A stretch of DNA of 64,000 nucleotides from Trachelipus rathkii (taxonomy: Eukaryota > Arthropoda > Malacostraca > Isopoda > Trachelipodidae), in assembly GCA_015478945.1 (NCBI GenBank), contig JABUQX010014109.1, positions 12,501 to 76,500 of the forward strand. Direction: 5' to 3'. Below the pieces are notes generated by a model, which saw only the letters and a program-made list of their open reading frames with translations, was not told the origin of the DNA and did not search any database. The position numbers and the translations under genes were made by a program. Positions 45,770 to 59,250 of the stretch are shown here, one piece after another. Numbering within the stretch: position 1 is the first letter of the stretch; each line of letters begins with the position of its first letter.

Positions 45770-46065
45770 TGTCGGATTGAAGTTTTCCTTGCAAGATTAC
45801 TCAAGCGTGAATCGGCAAAAACATTTTTGCTTAACTTTCCAACCAACTGATTTTGGATTCATCATTTAAATTCAATCGGTTTTCTTGGTTACTTAGTTTT
45901 CTCAATTCATTTGCACTACATCTATTTCGTTAATGAGTGCGGTTTCTTCTCACTACGGACTGTAGAAATCTTCCAGTGAATCTGTTTATTGATTTGCTTG
46001 TAGGTGTTGGTTCTGTTAGATTTTGCTTTTTTCTTAATGGGTGGCGAATTAAGAAGACTTTTCGA
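45770..46065 (-). pseudogene. Diverged duplicate of the unknown protein's exon
   Basis: Minus strand. Segment by segment it parallels 45420-45702: PTPTSKSINRFTGRFLQSVV aligns with PITDSTGKRISNIPVV; the ATGTAGTGCAAATGA region aligns with AAGATGCAGTGCAAAATGA; AAAAATGTTTTTGCCGATT aligns with AAAAATGTTTACCCACGCTT, and both end in CTTGCAAG. Many indels and stops. Either an internal repeat of the protein or a local tandem duplication of an exon. Confidence 0.45.
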
Positions 46066-46200
46066 ACACTGCAGACTTTCAAAGTCCAACACAAAAGTAA
46101 CGATTTAACTTTGTTCTTAATATCTTTACAAAAAAAAATTTGCTTTATAACGGGGGATCTAAGTAAGTTGCATAAAATAGAATTAAGCTCATGAACTTAC

Positions 46201-46335
46201 ACAGAGGTCCAAACAGTGTTATTTTCAGCGTTAGATTTAATTAAACCATTCTTTCTTTCGGGAGAATTGTTGCTAAAATCTATTATCCCGCTCATTCTCG
46301 AGGGGTTTGGGGGTTCGAAAATGCTTCTGTTAGCG
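46201..46335 (-). CDS. Candidate internal exon of the same unknown gene
   Basis: Minus strand, between an acceptor ttctcag and a consensus donor gtaagt. Open in one frame: ANRSIFEPPNPSRMSGIIDF then SNNSPERKNGLIKSNAENNT and VWTSV. Splice sites and open frame support an exon; the protein is not recognised. Confidence 0.4.
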
Positions 46336-46394
46336 CTGAGAATTAATGGTAATTACATAAGAGGGACAGAGCTGTAGAGGCGCTGATTTTTTTT

Positions 46395-46545
46395 TTTTAG
46401 TTTTCTTCATTAACTGTATCATAGCTTAATGCAGTGTGATATTGATGTTCATTTTCCAAATTAATAAGATTGGTAACTTTGGAATACAAACTGGCGTGCA
46501 AAGCAAGAAGTTCCCTTTGAGCCAATTCCTTCCTGTCCATCTATT
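46395..46545 (-). CDS. Candidate upstream exon of the same unknown gene
   Basis: Minus strand, starting MDRKELAQRELLALHASLYS and continuing KVTNLINLENEHQYHTALSY with DTVNEEN before a stop. Leucine/glutamate pattern suggests a short helix. If 46545 is the first coding exon, this would be the start of the gene. No clear donor seen before the stop, so the joining to 46335 is unproven. Confidence 0.35.
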
Positions 46546-46859
46546 TATCTAGATATATTCCAGGGAGTTTGGAATGTCGTTTGATAAATTAAAGATATGG
46601 ATATCAAGGGCGTTCTTTGAATTGCCCTTCAAATCATTTTTTACATTTTTTATTATTTTTTATCAGATTCATCTTAAGGTTTTTTTATTATAAAATTCTT
46701 TTATAAATCTCCGAACAAGAAGACATCCGCGCAAAATTTCCGTAGGGCAAAGCGGCGGATTTCGGATTGCGGATGCGGGATTCCTTAAATAAATGTGGCG
46801 GGATGCTCCCGTGGGATGGGGTGCGGATGCGATTGTGTACCTGTATCACAATGTAACTA

Positions 46860-47238
46860 TAAATATATATATATAATAATATATTATTATATATAATTAT
46901 ATATATATAGATAATATATATATATATATATATATATTATTATTAATTATATAATATATAAGTAACATATATATATATTATACTAATATATACTATATAT
47001 ATATAATATATATAATATATATATATATATATATTATATATATTATAATATATATATATATATAATATATGTATTGTATAATATATAATATAGTATATAT
47101 ATATATATATATATATTAATATATATATATATATTTATATAATATAATTATATATTATATATATTATATATTATATATATATAAAATATATAATAATATA
47201 CTATATAATATATATATATATATATATATTATTATATA

Positions 47239-47276
<38 letters not shown>

Positions 47277-47435
47277 TATAAATATAATAATATATTAAAA
47301 ATATATACTATATATATACTATATATATATATATTATATATATATAGTATATATAATATATATATATATATATATTTATATTTAATATAATAATATTTTA
47401 CTATTTTATTATATATATATATTATTATTATTTAT
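46860..47435. repeat. (TA)n tract, about 575 bp
   Basis: Long interrupted TA dinucleotide tract. Just before it, 46745-46840 is a short GC-rich patch with repeated GCGGATGCGG motifs. Confidence 0.93.
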
Positions 47436-48930
47436 GAAAAGTCTACTTCACATTGCAGGATAATAGCGAAAGTGAATAAGGTATAGTAGACGACAAGTAA
47501 TGGACGAGAAGAGCTGAATTTTATTTCAAAACAAGAGAATTGGTTCTGTCGCAAAAAAACAAAAGTGAGGAATAAAACCAGATGATATATAATTGACGGA
47601 AATGACGGAGAGAGGGAGAATAGACAAGAGACGAGAAGTACGAGAGAGTATAGATATAAAGGTATTACAAAGTTTGAGTATGGAGACATGAAGATAAGAT
47701 AAGAGATATTACATATAAATTTGGAAGGAAGTTAATGACAGAGTTTAGTAGCATTAGTTTACGATCATGATTGTAGAAGATACGAATTTATTCATTATTA
47801 TTATTATGTATGTAGATTTATTTTTTTCTAATTGATGAGATGATTTGACTATTTTATTGGAATTGAATATATTAGATAATTATTGAGTTAATTGAGATAT
47901 GAGGAAATGATTAAAAATATCACAAATGGGATAATGAGGGTGATTTGAAATTTTCTGGGATTAAATTAAATAACACGGAACGCGCTTTTAACACGACATG
48001 GCAAAGACTCAAAAAACCAGTATCAAAAGGGGTATTGTAGGTAGTTTTTTGCGCGCATTATAAGGCTTTAATTGTAAAGAGTAAAATCTATATTATTCTT
48101 CACCAGATTTATTTTGATACCAATTGATATTACCACTACAATTCAGTCTTATTCAGAGTTTCTTACTATTTTCGTTGGACAATTATAGCAATACATTATA
48201 TCCGGTTAATCTATTGCTTAGTTATACTTTATCGCCCTTTCATATTGTTCTCATGGGACTTAACGTCTGAAGTGCGATCATTTACTCGATGGGATGTATT
48301 GCTCCCAAGATTTTGTGGATACTGTTCTTTTAGTGGGTTTGATATATATTGCGTCTATTTTGTCAAGATAATACATAATTTTTTTCTTCACAAAGTTAAA
48401 AACAAAAAAAAAAGTTTATTTTAATTTGTGTTTCTGATTAATATTTCTTTATCATAACTCTTGGAAATTTAGTCAACAGAGCAGTGTAATGAAGCTCCTA
48501 GAAGAAAAAATTCGAAAAAACGTGAAGTATATCGTAAATGCATTTAATTGATTCGAATCATCTGAAGATTTACTAATAATTTTTTTGCCAATTATAGTAA
48601 TAGTCCTAACTTGATTCTTAGAAATATCTTTATGGTAAATTTGGAAGATAATCATCTTTATTGTACAGTGAAGTGAAATATTGAATGCTTTCAAAAGGAA
48701 TAACGTGACGTACGACATACCGGTTATATACCTGCTCTGGTAGTGAAAACATGGACGACTTTTTCGACTTCCATACTGGTTTGTTCAAAATACCCCCAAA
48801 CGACTCAACCGAATACGTTGCGCCATGCTCTTATATAGACTCTCTCTTCCTACTACAACACTTAACAGTGATAGAATTTTAGTAGAAAAACTGGAAATAA
48901 TACTTTCCATTCTTGAAAAAAATATACTAT
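47436..48930. other. No gene recognised
   Basis: AT-rich sequence with short ORFs that show no recognisable residues. Confidence 0.4.
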
Positions 48931-49190
48931 ATTAATAATAATAATTGATAATAAAAAATAATTAATAATATAATAAATAATAATAATATAATAATAATAA
49001 TAATTATAATAATAATAATTATAATAAATTTTAAATAATAATAATTTATACTTATATATATATAATTTAATTTACAATTTAATTATATTGTAAATATAAA
49101 TATTATTATTATTATTATTATTATTTTATTATTATTAATATTATTATTATTATTAGTATTATTAATATTTATTACTTTATTATTCTTATT
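48931..49190. repeat. (AAT)/(ATT)n tract with strand switch
   Basis: AAT-type runs at 48931-49040 are followed by ATT-type runs at 49100-49190, giving an imperfect inverted arrangement. Confidence 0.85.
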
Positions 49191-50599
49191 ATTTTTAAAA
49201 GATTTAGTATTCTTCATTCTAATAAATAATGAAAGAAATTTCATAAGATCAGCATTAGAGCATATCCTCGAAATTTCCTGCTTCTTTAAGAGATGTATAT
49301 TTAAAAACCTGCGTCATTATTATATTTTTATGTTACCAGCTTCATTATTGATTATTATTATTTATTTACCATTTTTAAGGATATCTAATACTAATTTACT
49401 CTTATATTCTATTAATTCATATAAATAGTGATATTTCTATTATTATTCTATTAATTGTTATTTATTTAATTTATTATTTTATTATATTATTTATTATTAT
49501 TATTATTATTATTTATTTTTATTATTATTATTAATTGAATTATTATGATTATTTATTATCATGAGTTAATCAATATTTATTTTATTTTCTGTGCTTGATA
49601 TAATTATTCACTGTTAAAGTTTTATTTCTGATAGTCTTAGGTTGTTTTATCTCAGATAGTAGTTAGTAGTAGTAGTGGATAGTTAATTAAAATATTAAAA
49701 TAATTCTGTAAAATATTTGTAGTAGAAGGGATAAGTCTCTTCAGTAATTTAAAGTAGCAGTGGAAGGTGGTCTGAGGTGGTGAATCTGTATAGCATATTT
49801 CTAACATTAAAATTATTTATTAAATTACGTGCTCTAATTTACGATTTTAGATACCTACGACCTTTATTGTTCGTCCATCTTTCATAGAATGTACTTATAT
49901 AGTTGTTCTTCTGTAAAAGTATACTATGAGATCGAAGGGTGTAAATTGTAATACATTTCTATTTACACAAAGTAAATTATAACATTATGTCCAAAAAGAT
50001 TCATAAAAGATTAAAAATTTTACTAAAGTTCTTTCTTCCGTAAATTTCCAGAGATTGCTTTATTCTCTAATTGGTCATACATATAAGTGCTGTAATTTTG
50101 ATTTTAATTTCATTATTAAAAGATAAACGGGAGTGAGCGCCGATGCTTCGACAAATTTGTTTCTATATGAATTCGCACACATTCCTTATGTCTTTTACTA
50201 CTATTTTGTTTGTTTGAAATGGATATTAATACTGTTTCAACGGTAAGGTTCAGTTTGAGGTATCATTTTTCTGTTAAAATAAAACAAAACATTCGGTACT
50301 GGTTTTACAAATTTTACCCAAGAAAGAGATTTCTCAGCGATTTCCTCTTAATTTTTCCCGTTAATGTTTTCTATTTGCCTATTTTTTGTATAAAATTGTT
50401 ATTTTGCAAAAAATTTACCATTGCTGGATAAAATGCAAACCATAATTATTTTTTTCAATTTTAATTCTTGATTTTATCAGCTAAATTTTTTCTTTTAACT
50501 AGATCAACAAATTTGTTGAACAATGAATTTTAATTTCTAACTCCGTATTGTAAAAATATCTTGTATGCGAAAAACAAAAGATTTTTATATGTTAAATAT
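49191..50599. other. No gene recognised
   Basis: AT-rich sequence with short ATT runs near 49360-49560. No exon or repeat family identified. Confidence 0.4.
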
Positions 50600-50810
50600 C
50601 ATAATAGTATAATAAATTATAATAAATAATTATTAATATATTAATATAATTTTAAATATATATTAAATAAATAATATAATGATAATAATATATTATAATT
50701 AATAATATATAAATATATATAATAGTTGATTAAATTTTATTATTTATTAATTTTTTTTATATTATTATTATTATTATTATTTATTATTAATTTATATATT
50801 ATATTATTAA

Positions 50811-50847
<37 letters not shown>

Positions 50848-50930
50848 TTATTTATTATATTATTATATTAATTATTAAATTTATTATTTATTATTATTAT
50901 TATTTATTTATTATATTCTATTATTCTGTA
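50600..50930. repeat. (AAT)/(ATT)n tract with strand switch
   Basis: AAT/TAA-rich half (50600-50720) followed by ATT-rich half (50755-50930), again inverted. Confidence 0.85.
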
Positions 50931-52449
50931 CACCAATTTAAACGCATATTAATTTTGGCTTATGTTCTGGTTTTTGTTTGTTATCATTCTTCCTTAAACT
51001 TACTGAAAGATTTTAAAAATTTCTTCCTTTAACACAGATTCAAAATAACGTTCCGTTAAGGTGGGTTGTTGGACACTCTTGAATACTCCCGTTCGTTCTA
51101 TGTTCTGTTCGTGAGCAGATAAAGATGAACAAGCGCTCGCATAGTAGGAAGAGAAGCAATAATGCAATCAAAGCGTCTGAAAGAGAGAGTGAACAAAGAA
51201 CCTATTAGAGATCGCTCGTTGCATAAACCAGCCCAACCAACTTCCTGGGACTATCTTCATTCACATAATAGTTCACCTATTCTTAAATTATATTAGTAAA
51301 AGAACATACATGTACACAACAAAGAAAAATTCTACAACATGACTCTTTAAGACTGCTATCATCATAATAATTTCACAGAAATCACCTCTCGTATTTCTAT
51401 TACTCTGTTTCTGGAACGTCCCCGATCATTGACAAGTTTGTACCTACCAAGTTCAAGGTTTTAAAAAATATGTCAAATGCATTTAAAATTCTTTAAGTAT
51501 GATGTGGTTTTTCAATTTTCTAAAAATCTTTTTTTTTTTTTTTTCTTTGTTGAGGCGTAACCTCTCCGATCTCAGATTGTACTGCTCACGCTATTGTGAC
51601 ATAACCATTATGTCTCGTGGTGAAGGGTAAGTATGGTGGTCTCCATCTCGCTCCTCGTTCGGCTCGAGAAGGAGTGGCCTCAGCGAACCTGAGATTTATT
51701 GGTAAGGCCTCCCACTCTATGATAGTCTGAACAAACACCAATCCGCCTGGGAAGCATTTAATCTCTCCTATTCATGCACCTTATTATTTCTTCGCCCTCT
51801 CAAACTCAACATTTCTCTCTCCTTCTAGAATATACTAATTCGTATTTCACCTGGACTATCAAGTACCACCTAATTCTCTTTCTGAGATCTCCACAGTGAC
51901 TAGGTTCTCAGTATTCCCAACACAACTCTCCACTTATAATATACATTACCGCTTAACCTCAATCGTAAACTAGCACTTCATTTTTCCTAAACTAATGTAC
52001 ACAATAACCATTATATCTCATTAACATACTATTACAGTTATATTCTCTCATTTACCCCCTTATACTCACACCACACAACTTCACTAATAACATTCAATTC
52101 CTCACTTATTATATTTTTAACTTCTTTACAGTACTAAGCGTTATATCTGTCCTCCTAAGTATTTGTCCATTGTACTGAATCAACATTGAAACTTTAATAG
52201 ATCTATATTAATATATACTTCTCTATTCCAGGACCATTAGTCTCACTACTAAAACAATAACACTGGTAACAACAAAACCCTCATTGTAAGACCCTAGCGC
52301 CACTCAAGACTTGTCCCTTACATTCACCAAAACGATTTAATGGGGCACCAGCACTTTCGCTACCATTATTCTACAATCTTTTACTTCTACTACACTCTGC
52401 TAATCATCCTAGTTATTACCCTTTACATCCAACACATACACCTATAAGT
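50931..52449. other. No gene recognised
   Basis: Moderately AT-rich. A patch at 51590-51720 is more GC-balanced (GCTCCTCGTTCGGCTCGAGA) but has no recognisable coding content. Confidence 0.35.
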
Positions 52450-53030
52450 AATATTTTAAACTATATAAATTATATATTATATAAATATAATATATATATA
52501 TATATATATTATATAAATATTATAATATTAACCGTATATATATATATATTATATATAATATATATTTATATTTAATATAAATATTATAATATTATTATAT
52601 ATTAAATATTATATTTTTATTTTAAATATATATTATAATATATATATATATATTAATAAATTATATATTAATTATATAAATAATATATATATATATAATT
52701 ATATATATATATATTTAGTGATTGGTAACGATCCCATAAATAGATGTAATCCGATTAGTGATTACCAATAATAATGATTCCGATTCCGACTATTTTGAAT
52801 TTATGATTCCGATTCCGGCTAAATTAGATTTCCGATTCGAATTCCAAATATTATATATTAATATAATAATTTAATTAGATATATAATAATATATATATAT
52901 AATTATATAATTATATTTACTTATATATTATATATATTAATAATATATATATATAAGTTTATATATATATATATAAATTAATATACTTAATATAATATAT
53001 ATATAGATATATTAATTATAATTTATCAGA
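52450..53030. repeat. (TA)n tracts with an ATTCCG-rich island
   Basis: TA-rich tracts at 52450-52715 and 52850-53030 surround 52716-52848, which repeats GATTCCGATTCCG-type motifs. Confidence 0.8.
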
Positions 53031-56000
53031 TAAGCCTATATATTATGATTATTCTGTCGTTACCTAATCTTCTCGAGACTAAAATCTAACATAAATTCTA
53101 GTAAAGAATAAGATTATTGAATTTCAACAGTTTTAGTATATTACAAAATTATTGTTGAGTAGAATTCCTCTTATGCTCGTTTACATCATAAGCTCTAAGT
53201 AAGAGGGAGAAATGAAAGATCTGTAGTTTTACCCCTTTTATTTAGTTTATTATAGTATAGATATTTCTAGGAGAAATATTTAAAATTAATATCATATATT
53301 TCTTATAAAATATCAATTGTTAGCATCAATTATATATCTTAATTTTTTTTTTGTTTCTTAATAATATCCTACCAAATAATTTAGCAATCAAAAATATTCT
53401 CAAGATACCAAAAGTTCCTTGTAAAGCAAAAGTAAATTCTCTCCAAGTTTAAATTATTTATTTTTGTATAGTATTAACTCACAATTGACTGTTTCTTAAA
53501 GTTCGTAGTGGCAAAAAAAAGACTTAATAATTTAAAAATATCATTTTTCTTTTCTCTGTATTCCTATAATTCGTTTAGAACTATAACGATCCTATTTATA
53601 GTTACGGTTTGTAGAAGGGGGAATTAAATTGACCTCCAAAATTCTGGAAGGAGTCATTTGTGCGACTTTTCCACGGGAAAAGGGGACTATAAATCGTTTG
53701 GACATATTCTTACTCGGTCTGAGTCAAAGGAGCATAACTCGCTCAAAATGTCTGAAAGGTCCTATGTTATTAACTCGGCATGTCGCATACCCAAATATAG
53801 CTAAAGGGTTTTTTCTGAACTTTTTATAATTAAATGTTGTTCTATTATTTTGGTCTTTTTATTGGTATGACTTGAGAGATTGTCTGTTTACTCAAAACTT
53901 CTCGTACCAATAATATTATGGAGATTTATATTATCACGTTCTTCAAATTTATTATCTTGTATCACCTCATAATAACTTTAGTCGTAGCTCTCTTCTCTCT
54001 CTCTCCTTTGGCATAATGATGTTTATCACTTTGTGTTGCTACTCCAGGATGATACTCTCTATGCTCTTACTAAAATTCCGCACAAACACACTCTTCAAAA
54101 CTGAAGTTTTATAACTATTTACTCATAACATGTATTCAACATGATACTAATATCAGGTCTTTTCTTTTCTTGACACCGCTATTTTCTGATATTGTATAAA
54201 AACTGGAGAGCTATAAAAGTAAATCTGGATAAAATGGTTAAATGATTATAGAGTATTGTTTACTACACTAAGATTTTTTTAATCCTCTCTCAGTTTCTGA
54301 TGAGAATATATTACATAAATATATTATCTTGTCCTACTTTGAGAAAAAAGATGCCGTGAATGAGTGGTCATTAGACATATTCTTGTCCACTATTTAGCTA
54401 TTGTTGGATTTAAAAATTAGTTGCTCCTTGCAAGGGTGTATTTTACTTGATTATTTATTTATATCAGGTTCACTGTAATTGAATAAAAACTTTTAAGTAT
54501 ACATAATGTAGGATACTTAAAAACTCGGCTAGAGACAATATACAAAAAGAACTACAGGTTAAGCTATAAAGATCACTTAAATAAGGTCATTCTTTAATAT
54601 ATGAAATTTATAGCGCAATGTTTTACTTTTGATGTTTTCTATAGCCAAATAGATGGAAGAAAGTCACGATTGAGGCTAATTTACTGTTTAGATATCTCGA
54701 AAGACGTACCCGCGTTAATCAAGGAATGGAGATTGTTGTATTTTTTTGAGCTTCTACATATTGATAAAGAAAGCAAAACTAGAACCGGAAAAAAGCATCA
54801 GACGATATCTCTCAAAAGTAATGTGGAATATGTTGCACTGGCAGTGTTGCCTTGAGAGTGTATTGTGTGGCTCCACATTGCTGACAACTGATTTAGGTGA
54901 TATAAAGTAGCTTGAGAAGAAAAACCGTTTTCCTTATTCTCATTAAATAATTTTATGTGACTTTGCATGGTTATTATTTTCGTGGTAATCATAGCAAATC
55001 CATCATGCTAAAGAAATAACTTCTACGTTCTTTAACACGTGGTTTTACCTTTGTTTCACTTATTGACTCATTCTCAATATGGTGATAAATGTATATTAAA
55101 TTTGTACAAAACTACAGTTTTGTGAATACTTTAAGAAAAGCGCTCTGAAGTTGACAAACAGTGTTATTCCAAAATTTTGATTTTTCTTTTCTTATCAGTA
55201 AAGTAAAGGCTGAGTTATGAACTTGTGTTGTGTATTTAATTAATATTGAGATCGTTCTTAGATTCCTCTGATGGCTGATTTACTGGGTGATTGGATGCCA
55301 ATCAAAAAAAGTGGTTGTCCTCCTTCATAAAATACGTTCCTCTCTTTATTTTTCTCGACACCTCGTTTTCATATTATAAAAAACCTCTCGCAATTCATTT
55401 TCATATTTTGGGATATTTGGCCGATTGCCAATTGAATTTTCCTTGTAGACTTAGGGACTCGAAGATCACTCTTGGTCCTAATCAATCTCTTAATCACTAA
55501 ATTACACTGTATAAAAGTATTTTATGCAGATATTAGACGAGTATTATTTCCTCTGTACATGAAGAAATATGACGTAGTTCGCGTATGTTTTTTAATGCAT
55601 ATCAGGTTTTGAGGGATTATAGTAAGTTATGTTTATTAAAAAAAAAAATGTCTACAGCTGTGACGTAGTTTTGGGGGTGGGCAGGAGAATGGGTCTAGTA
55701 AATGATGAAGGCAATTTGGTCCGTCCATTTTTGTAGGTGTGGTGTAAGCTCATCCGTCAATTTTATTTAAGCGCTCATGCATATAATATTTTTCGATGAG
55801 GAACCAGCATCCATACTTTTTGAAGATGTCTATGAATTTGTGTATGCTATTTTCATTTAAAATGAGTACTTAAGTTGATGAGTTCATATTATATTTATAC
55901 TTTGTTTTTTTGTCTATCTGAAACGTGTGATTTTATTTTTTTAGTCTTATGAGGGCCACTGTCGGTTTTAAGGTATGAAATTTTCCTAAAGTATTAGAAT

Positions 56001-56829
56001 ATTACTCTCGATTATTGATATTTCGTGAACTTCCTTTTGCACATATACATTTGGTCTCTCTCCTTCCTGCTCTATCTCTTGTTTGCTATACTCAAACCTA
56101 TTCGCGCCTCCACTATCTCGCAAGCACAATAATCCCGTTGTCGATAAAGAGTAGTTTAAGAGACCAGGCCTTAACTGGTACTATCTTCTTGTTGCTGTCC
56201 CACTTTCCTGCCCTTTGTTGTGTACTCCTGTAGCCAAGCCCATATTAGGTGCGTTTATCCATCTTACCTTACCTGATATAGTTTACGACTGCAATATCAT
56301 GGTATTATTTATATTTAGACAGAGAATAGCCTTGAATTCTTCCATAATAATATTTCTCGGATGACAATCATAGTGTATTATTAGTGCTTGACGTGACTCC
56401 GTCCTCGGGAAATTAGGTTGAAGTCCGTCGAAGGTATGAAAGCATTTACTATTCAATAAGCTCCAATTATTAACAAGGGCCTATACAGGGCAATATTTCA
56501 CTGAATATCACTTTTACGAGTTTTTTTCATACGGGTATTTAATATATGAAAAACATATTACATAACATTTTGACAACGAAAACATTGCCTTGGACGTGGA
56601 ACATACATCTTAACATGATATCTTAGGTCATACGTAAAGATGCGCCGCTTAATCCATTTTTTCTTTTAAATATAAAATAAAGAATCTATAATGTTTTTTA
56701 CATAGGAATATATATCGCTACCAAACCATTGTTAATATTGTCTTTTGAAATTTATCATTAAAAGAATTCGGAATAAATAAATTTATTTTTGATCTGTATT
56801 ACCATAAATAAAGAATTCAGGTTTCAATA
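53031..56829. other. No gene recognised
   Basis: About 3.8 kb of AT-rich sequence between two ATTCCG-rich islands. The longest open pieces (54601-54855, 53629-53829, 56015-56233) show no domain that I can name. Confidence 0.35.
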
Positions 56830-56964
56830 GAATTCTCAGGTAGTTAATTTTTTGCCGATTGTTTCCGATTTTCCCGATTTCTCAGTAATAAATTCCTGAA
56901 AAACAAGGGCGATTCCTCCGATTCTGTGCCGGATCCCGATTAATTCCGTTTTCCCATCACACTA
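56830..56964. repeat. ATTCCG/CCGATT-rich island
   Basis: Contains GCCGATTGTTTCCGATTTTC and GATTCCTCCGATTCTG motifs and ends CCCATCACACTA before a TA tract. Same motif family and orientation as 52716-52848. Confidence 0.6.
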
Positions 56965-58010
56965 ATATTATTATACAATACATATATATATATAATATAT
57001 ATATATATATTATAATATATATATATAATATTTAAAATATTTATTATATATATTATATATATATTTTATAATATTTAATTAATAAATATGATAATATATA
57101 TATATATTATTAAAATATATATATATATATTAATATATATTATATATTTATATTAATATTAATTAAATATAATAATATATTATTAATAATATATATAAGT
57201 AAAAAATATATAATTATATGTTTAAATATTATATATATAATATATTATATTATTTAATTAATATATTAATATATATATATATATATATATATTATATTTA
57301 ATATTTATATATTTATAATATATTATTAACAAAAGTACGTATCAAATAGTAGTCGTAAAACTACTCTTACGATCTCGATAATTATGAACAAGACGATTCA
57401 ACCTGCAGTATATTAGTATAACCGTTGCATAGGGATGTCGTAAATAGTGGAGTACGTAGATAATTTATAACTTATCTGAATTATAACCATATATATATTA
57501 GTGACTGCGCCTAAGTGATTCGCTACTGTTATACGTCGCTGGGAGCTGATCAATTTCCACATCCTCAGGGATATCAGTAAATTTATTACTGTTTACTAAT
57601 ACTCGAATGATCTGATCTCACATTCGTAGCAAATTGACGTAAAATAGCTCGACGTTAGCTTTTTACGTTAGTGTGCTATATTGGTATAAATATATATATA
57701 GATATTAAATATTTATATATATATATATAATTAATATATTTATATTGATTTAATTATATTAACATGTATTTATTTTTCATTTATTATTTTTGTTTGTCTT
57801 ATTTTTCTTAATTTTATATTAATAATACTATTAATATAATTATATATATATATATATATTAATATAATATAGTATTAATTATTATATATTATTATATTAA
57901 TTATATATATATTTATAATAATTATATATATATATATTAATTAATTATATATATATTAATATATAGTATATATATATATATTTAAATTATTATAAATAGA
58001 AATATAAATA
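56965..58010. repeat. (TA)/(TAA)n tracts
   Basis: TA-rich at 56965-57325 and 57690-58010, with about 350 bp of non-repetitive, unrecognised sequence between. Confidence 0.85.
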
Positions 58011-58917
58011 ATTTAGGGGTTGCTAAAGAACTGGCAACCAAAAAAGAGGTCATAATGTTCCTGAGGTTAAAGTATAGCTTCATCTTGGCTAGATAAGGTA
58101 GATTAAATAATTTCAATTCCCACTCATATACATTTATTATCACACAGTTGCTTGTGTTTGAAAAACTAACGTTACTTTCGGATTACCTTTGTTTAAATTG
58201 TAAGTTTATAAATCAGTGAAAAGGATACGTATGTTTATAATAGTCATATGATATTAACACGAGGGTCTTGTTGCGAGTCGTGAGCATTTGTATTTGAAAG
58301 GGTTTAGATCTCGTTAACCTTTTAATCTCTTTAATTTTATAATAATTGACGTGGTAAATTAGCAAACTGAACTTATGCACTATGTACTTTACTTATATGT
58401 GAATATAAATCAGTGAACTTTATCTTAATTGCATTTATAAAGTAAATAGTCTCATTCAAAACATATTAATATTTATCTTTAACGATCAAGGTTCTTATCA
58501 TGAGCACTTGGTAACTCACAAACTAAATATCTTGAAGGCAAGAAACGATTTACCAAAAAGTCGTTTCAAGCTGTTGAATAGGATAACTCCACAACTTCTC
58601 AATCAGCTTTTCAAAAGAACCATTCTAGTTTATACGGCGCCCTAATTGGCCTGCCGATGTTTGCCACCTTAATCTACATAAAACATTTGCCATTCATGGA
58701 GGGGACCATGGGGCCGATTTTGCGTATAAGGCACATTTAATAATCATTATAAAGTTATGCATTGAGTGTTAATCTAATAAATAAATCGTAATTTTCAAAC
58801 TGCGCTTTGACATAACATCGGCAAAATACAATATATGTAATAGTACGTAATAAAAATCCACCTATTACATTAACATGCCCTTTATAAAATAACAAAGCAT
58901 CGTAACGTTTGACTTTT
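58011..58917. other. No gene recognised
   Basis: Plain AT-rich sequence, many stops in all frames. Confidence 0.4.
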
Positions 58918-59250
58918 AAATATATATTAATATATATATATATATAATCATAATATATATATTAATATTAATATTATATTAATATATATATTAAATATAT
59001 ATAATATATATATATATATATTAATATATATATTATACTAATAATATATATATAAATATATATATACTGTATATATTATATTATATATATATTATTATAT
59101 ATATATATATTTATATATTATTAATATATATATATATATATTATATAAATTTATATTATTATATATATATATATATATATATAATAAATAATATATAATA
59201 TATATATATATATATATAATATATATATATATTATATATTAATATAATAG
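58918..59250. repeat. (TA)n tract
   Basis: Interrupted TA dinucleotides, about 330 bp. Confidence 0.92.

Noticed and set aside
44580..46860. hAT element defined by GCGGAT-rich patches near 44650 and 46760
   Set aside because: Both patches carry the motif in the same orientation, so they are not inverted ends; the span also contains the unknown gene.
56015..56233. 72-codon ORF as a membrane protein
   Set aside because: Leu/Ser-rich composition is what T/C-rich DNA gives by chance; no splice or start context and no family resemblance.
52716..56964. A single 4.2-kb hAT element with TAGTG...CACTA ends
   Set aside because: The ATTCCG motifs next to both ends point the same way instead of being inverted, the ends align poorly beyond 5 bp, and no transposase is visible inside.
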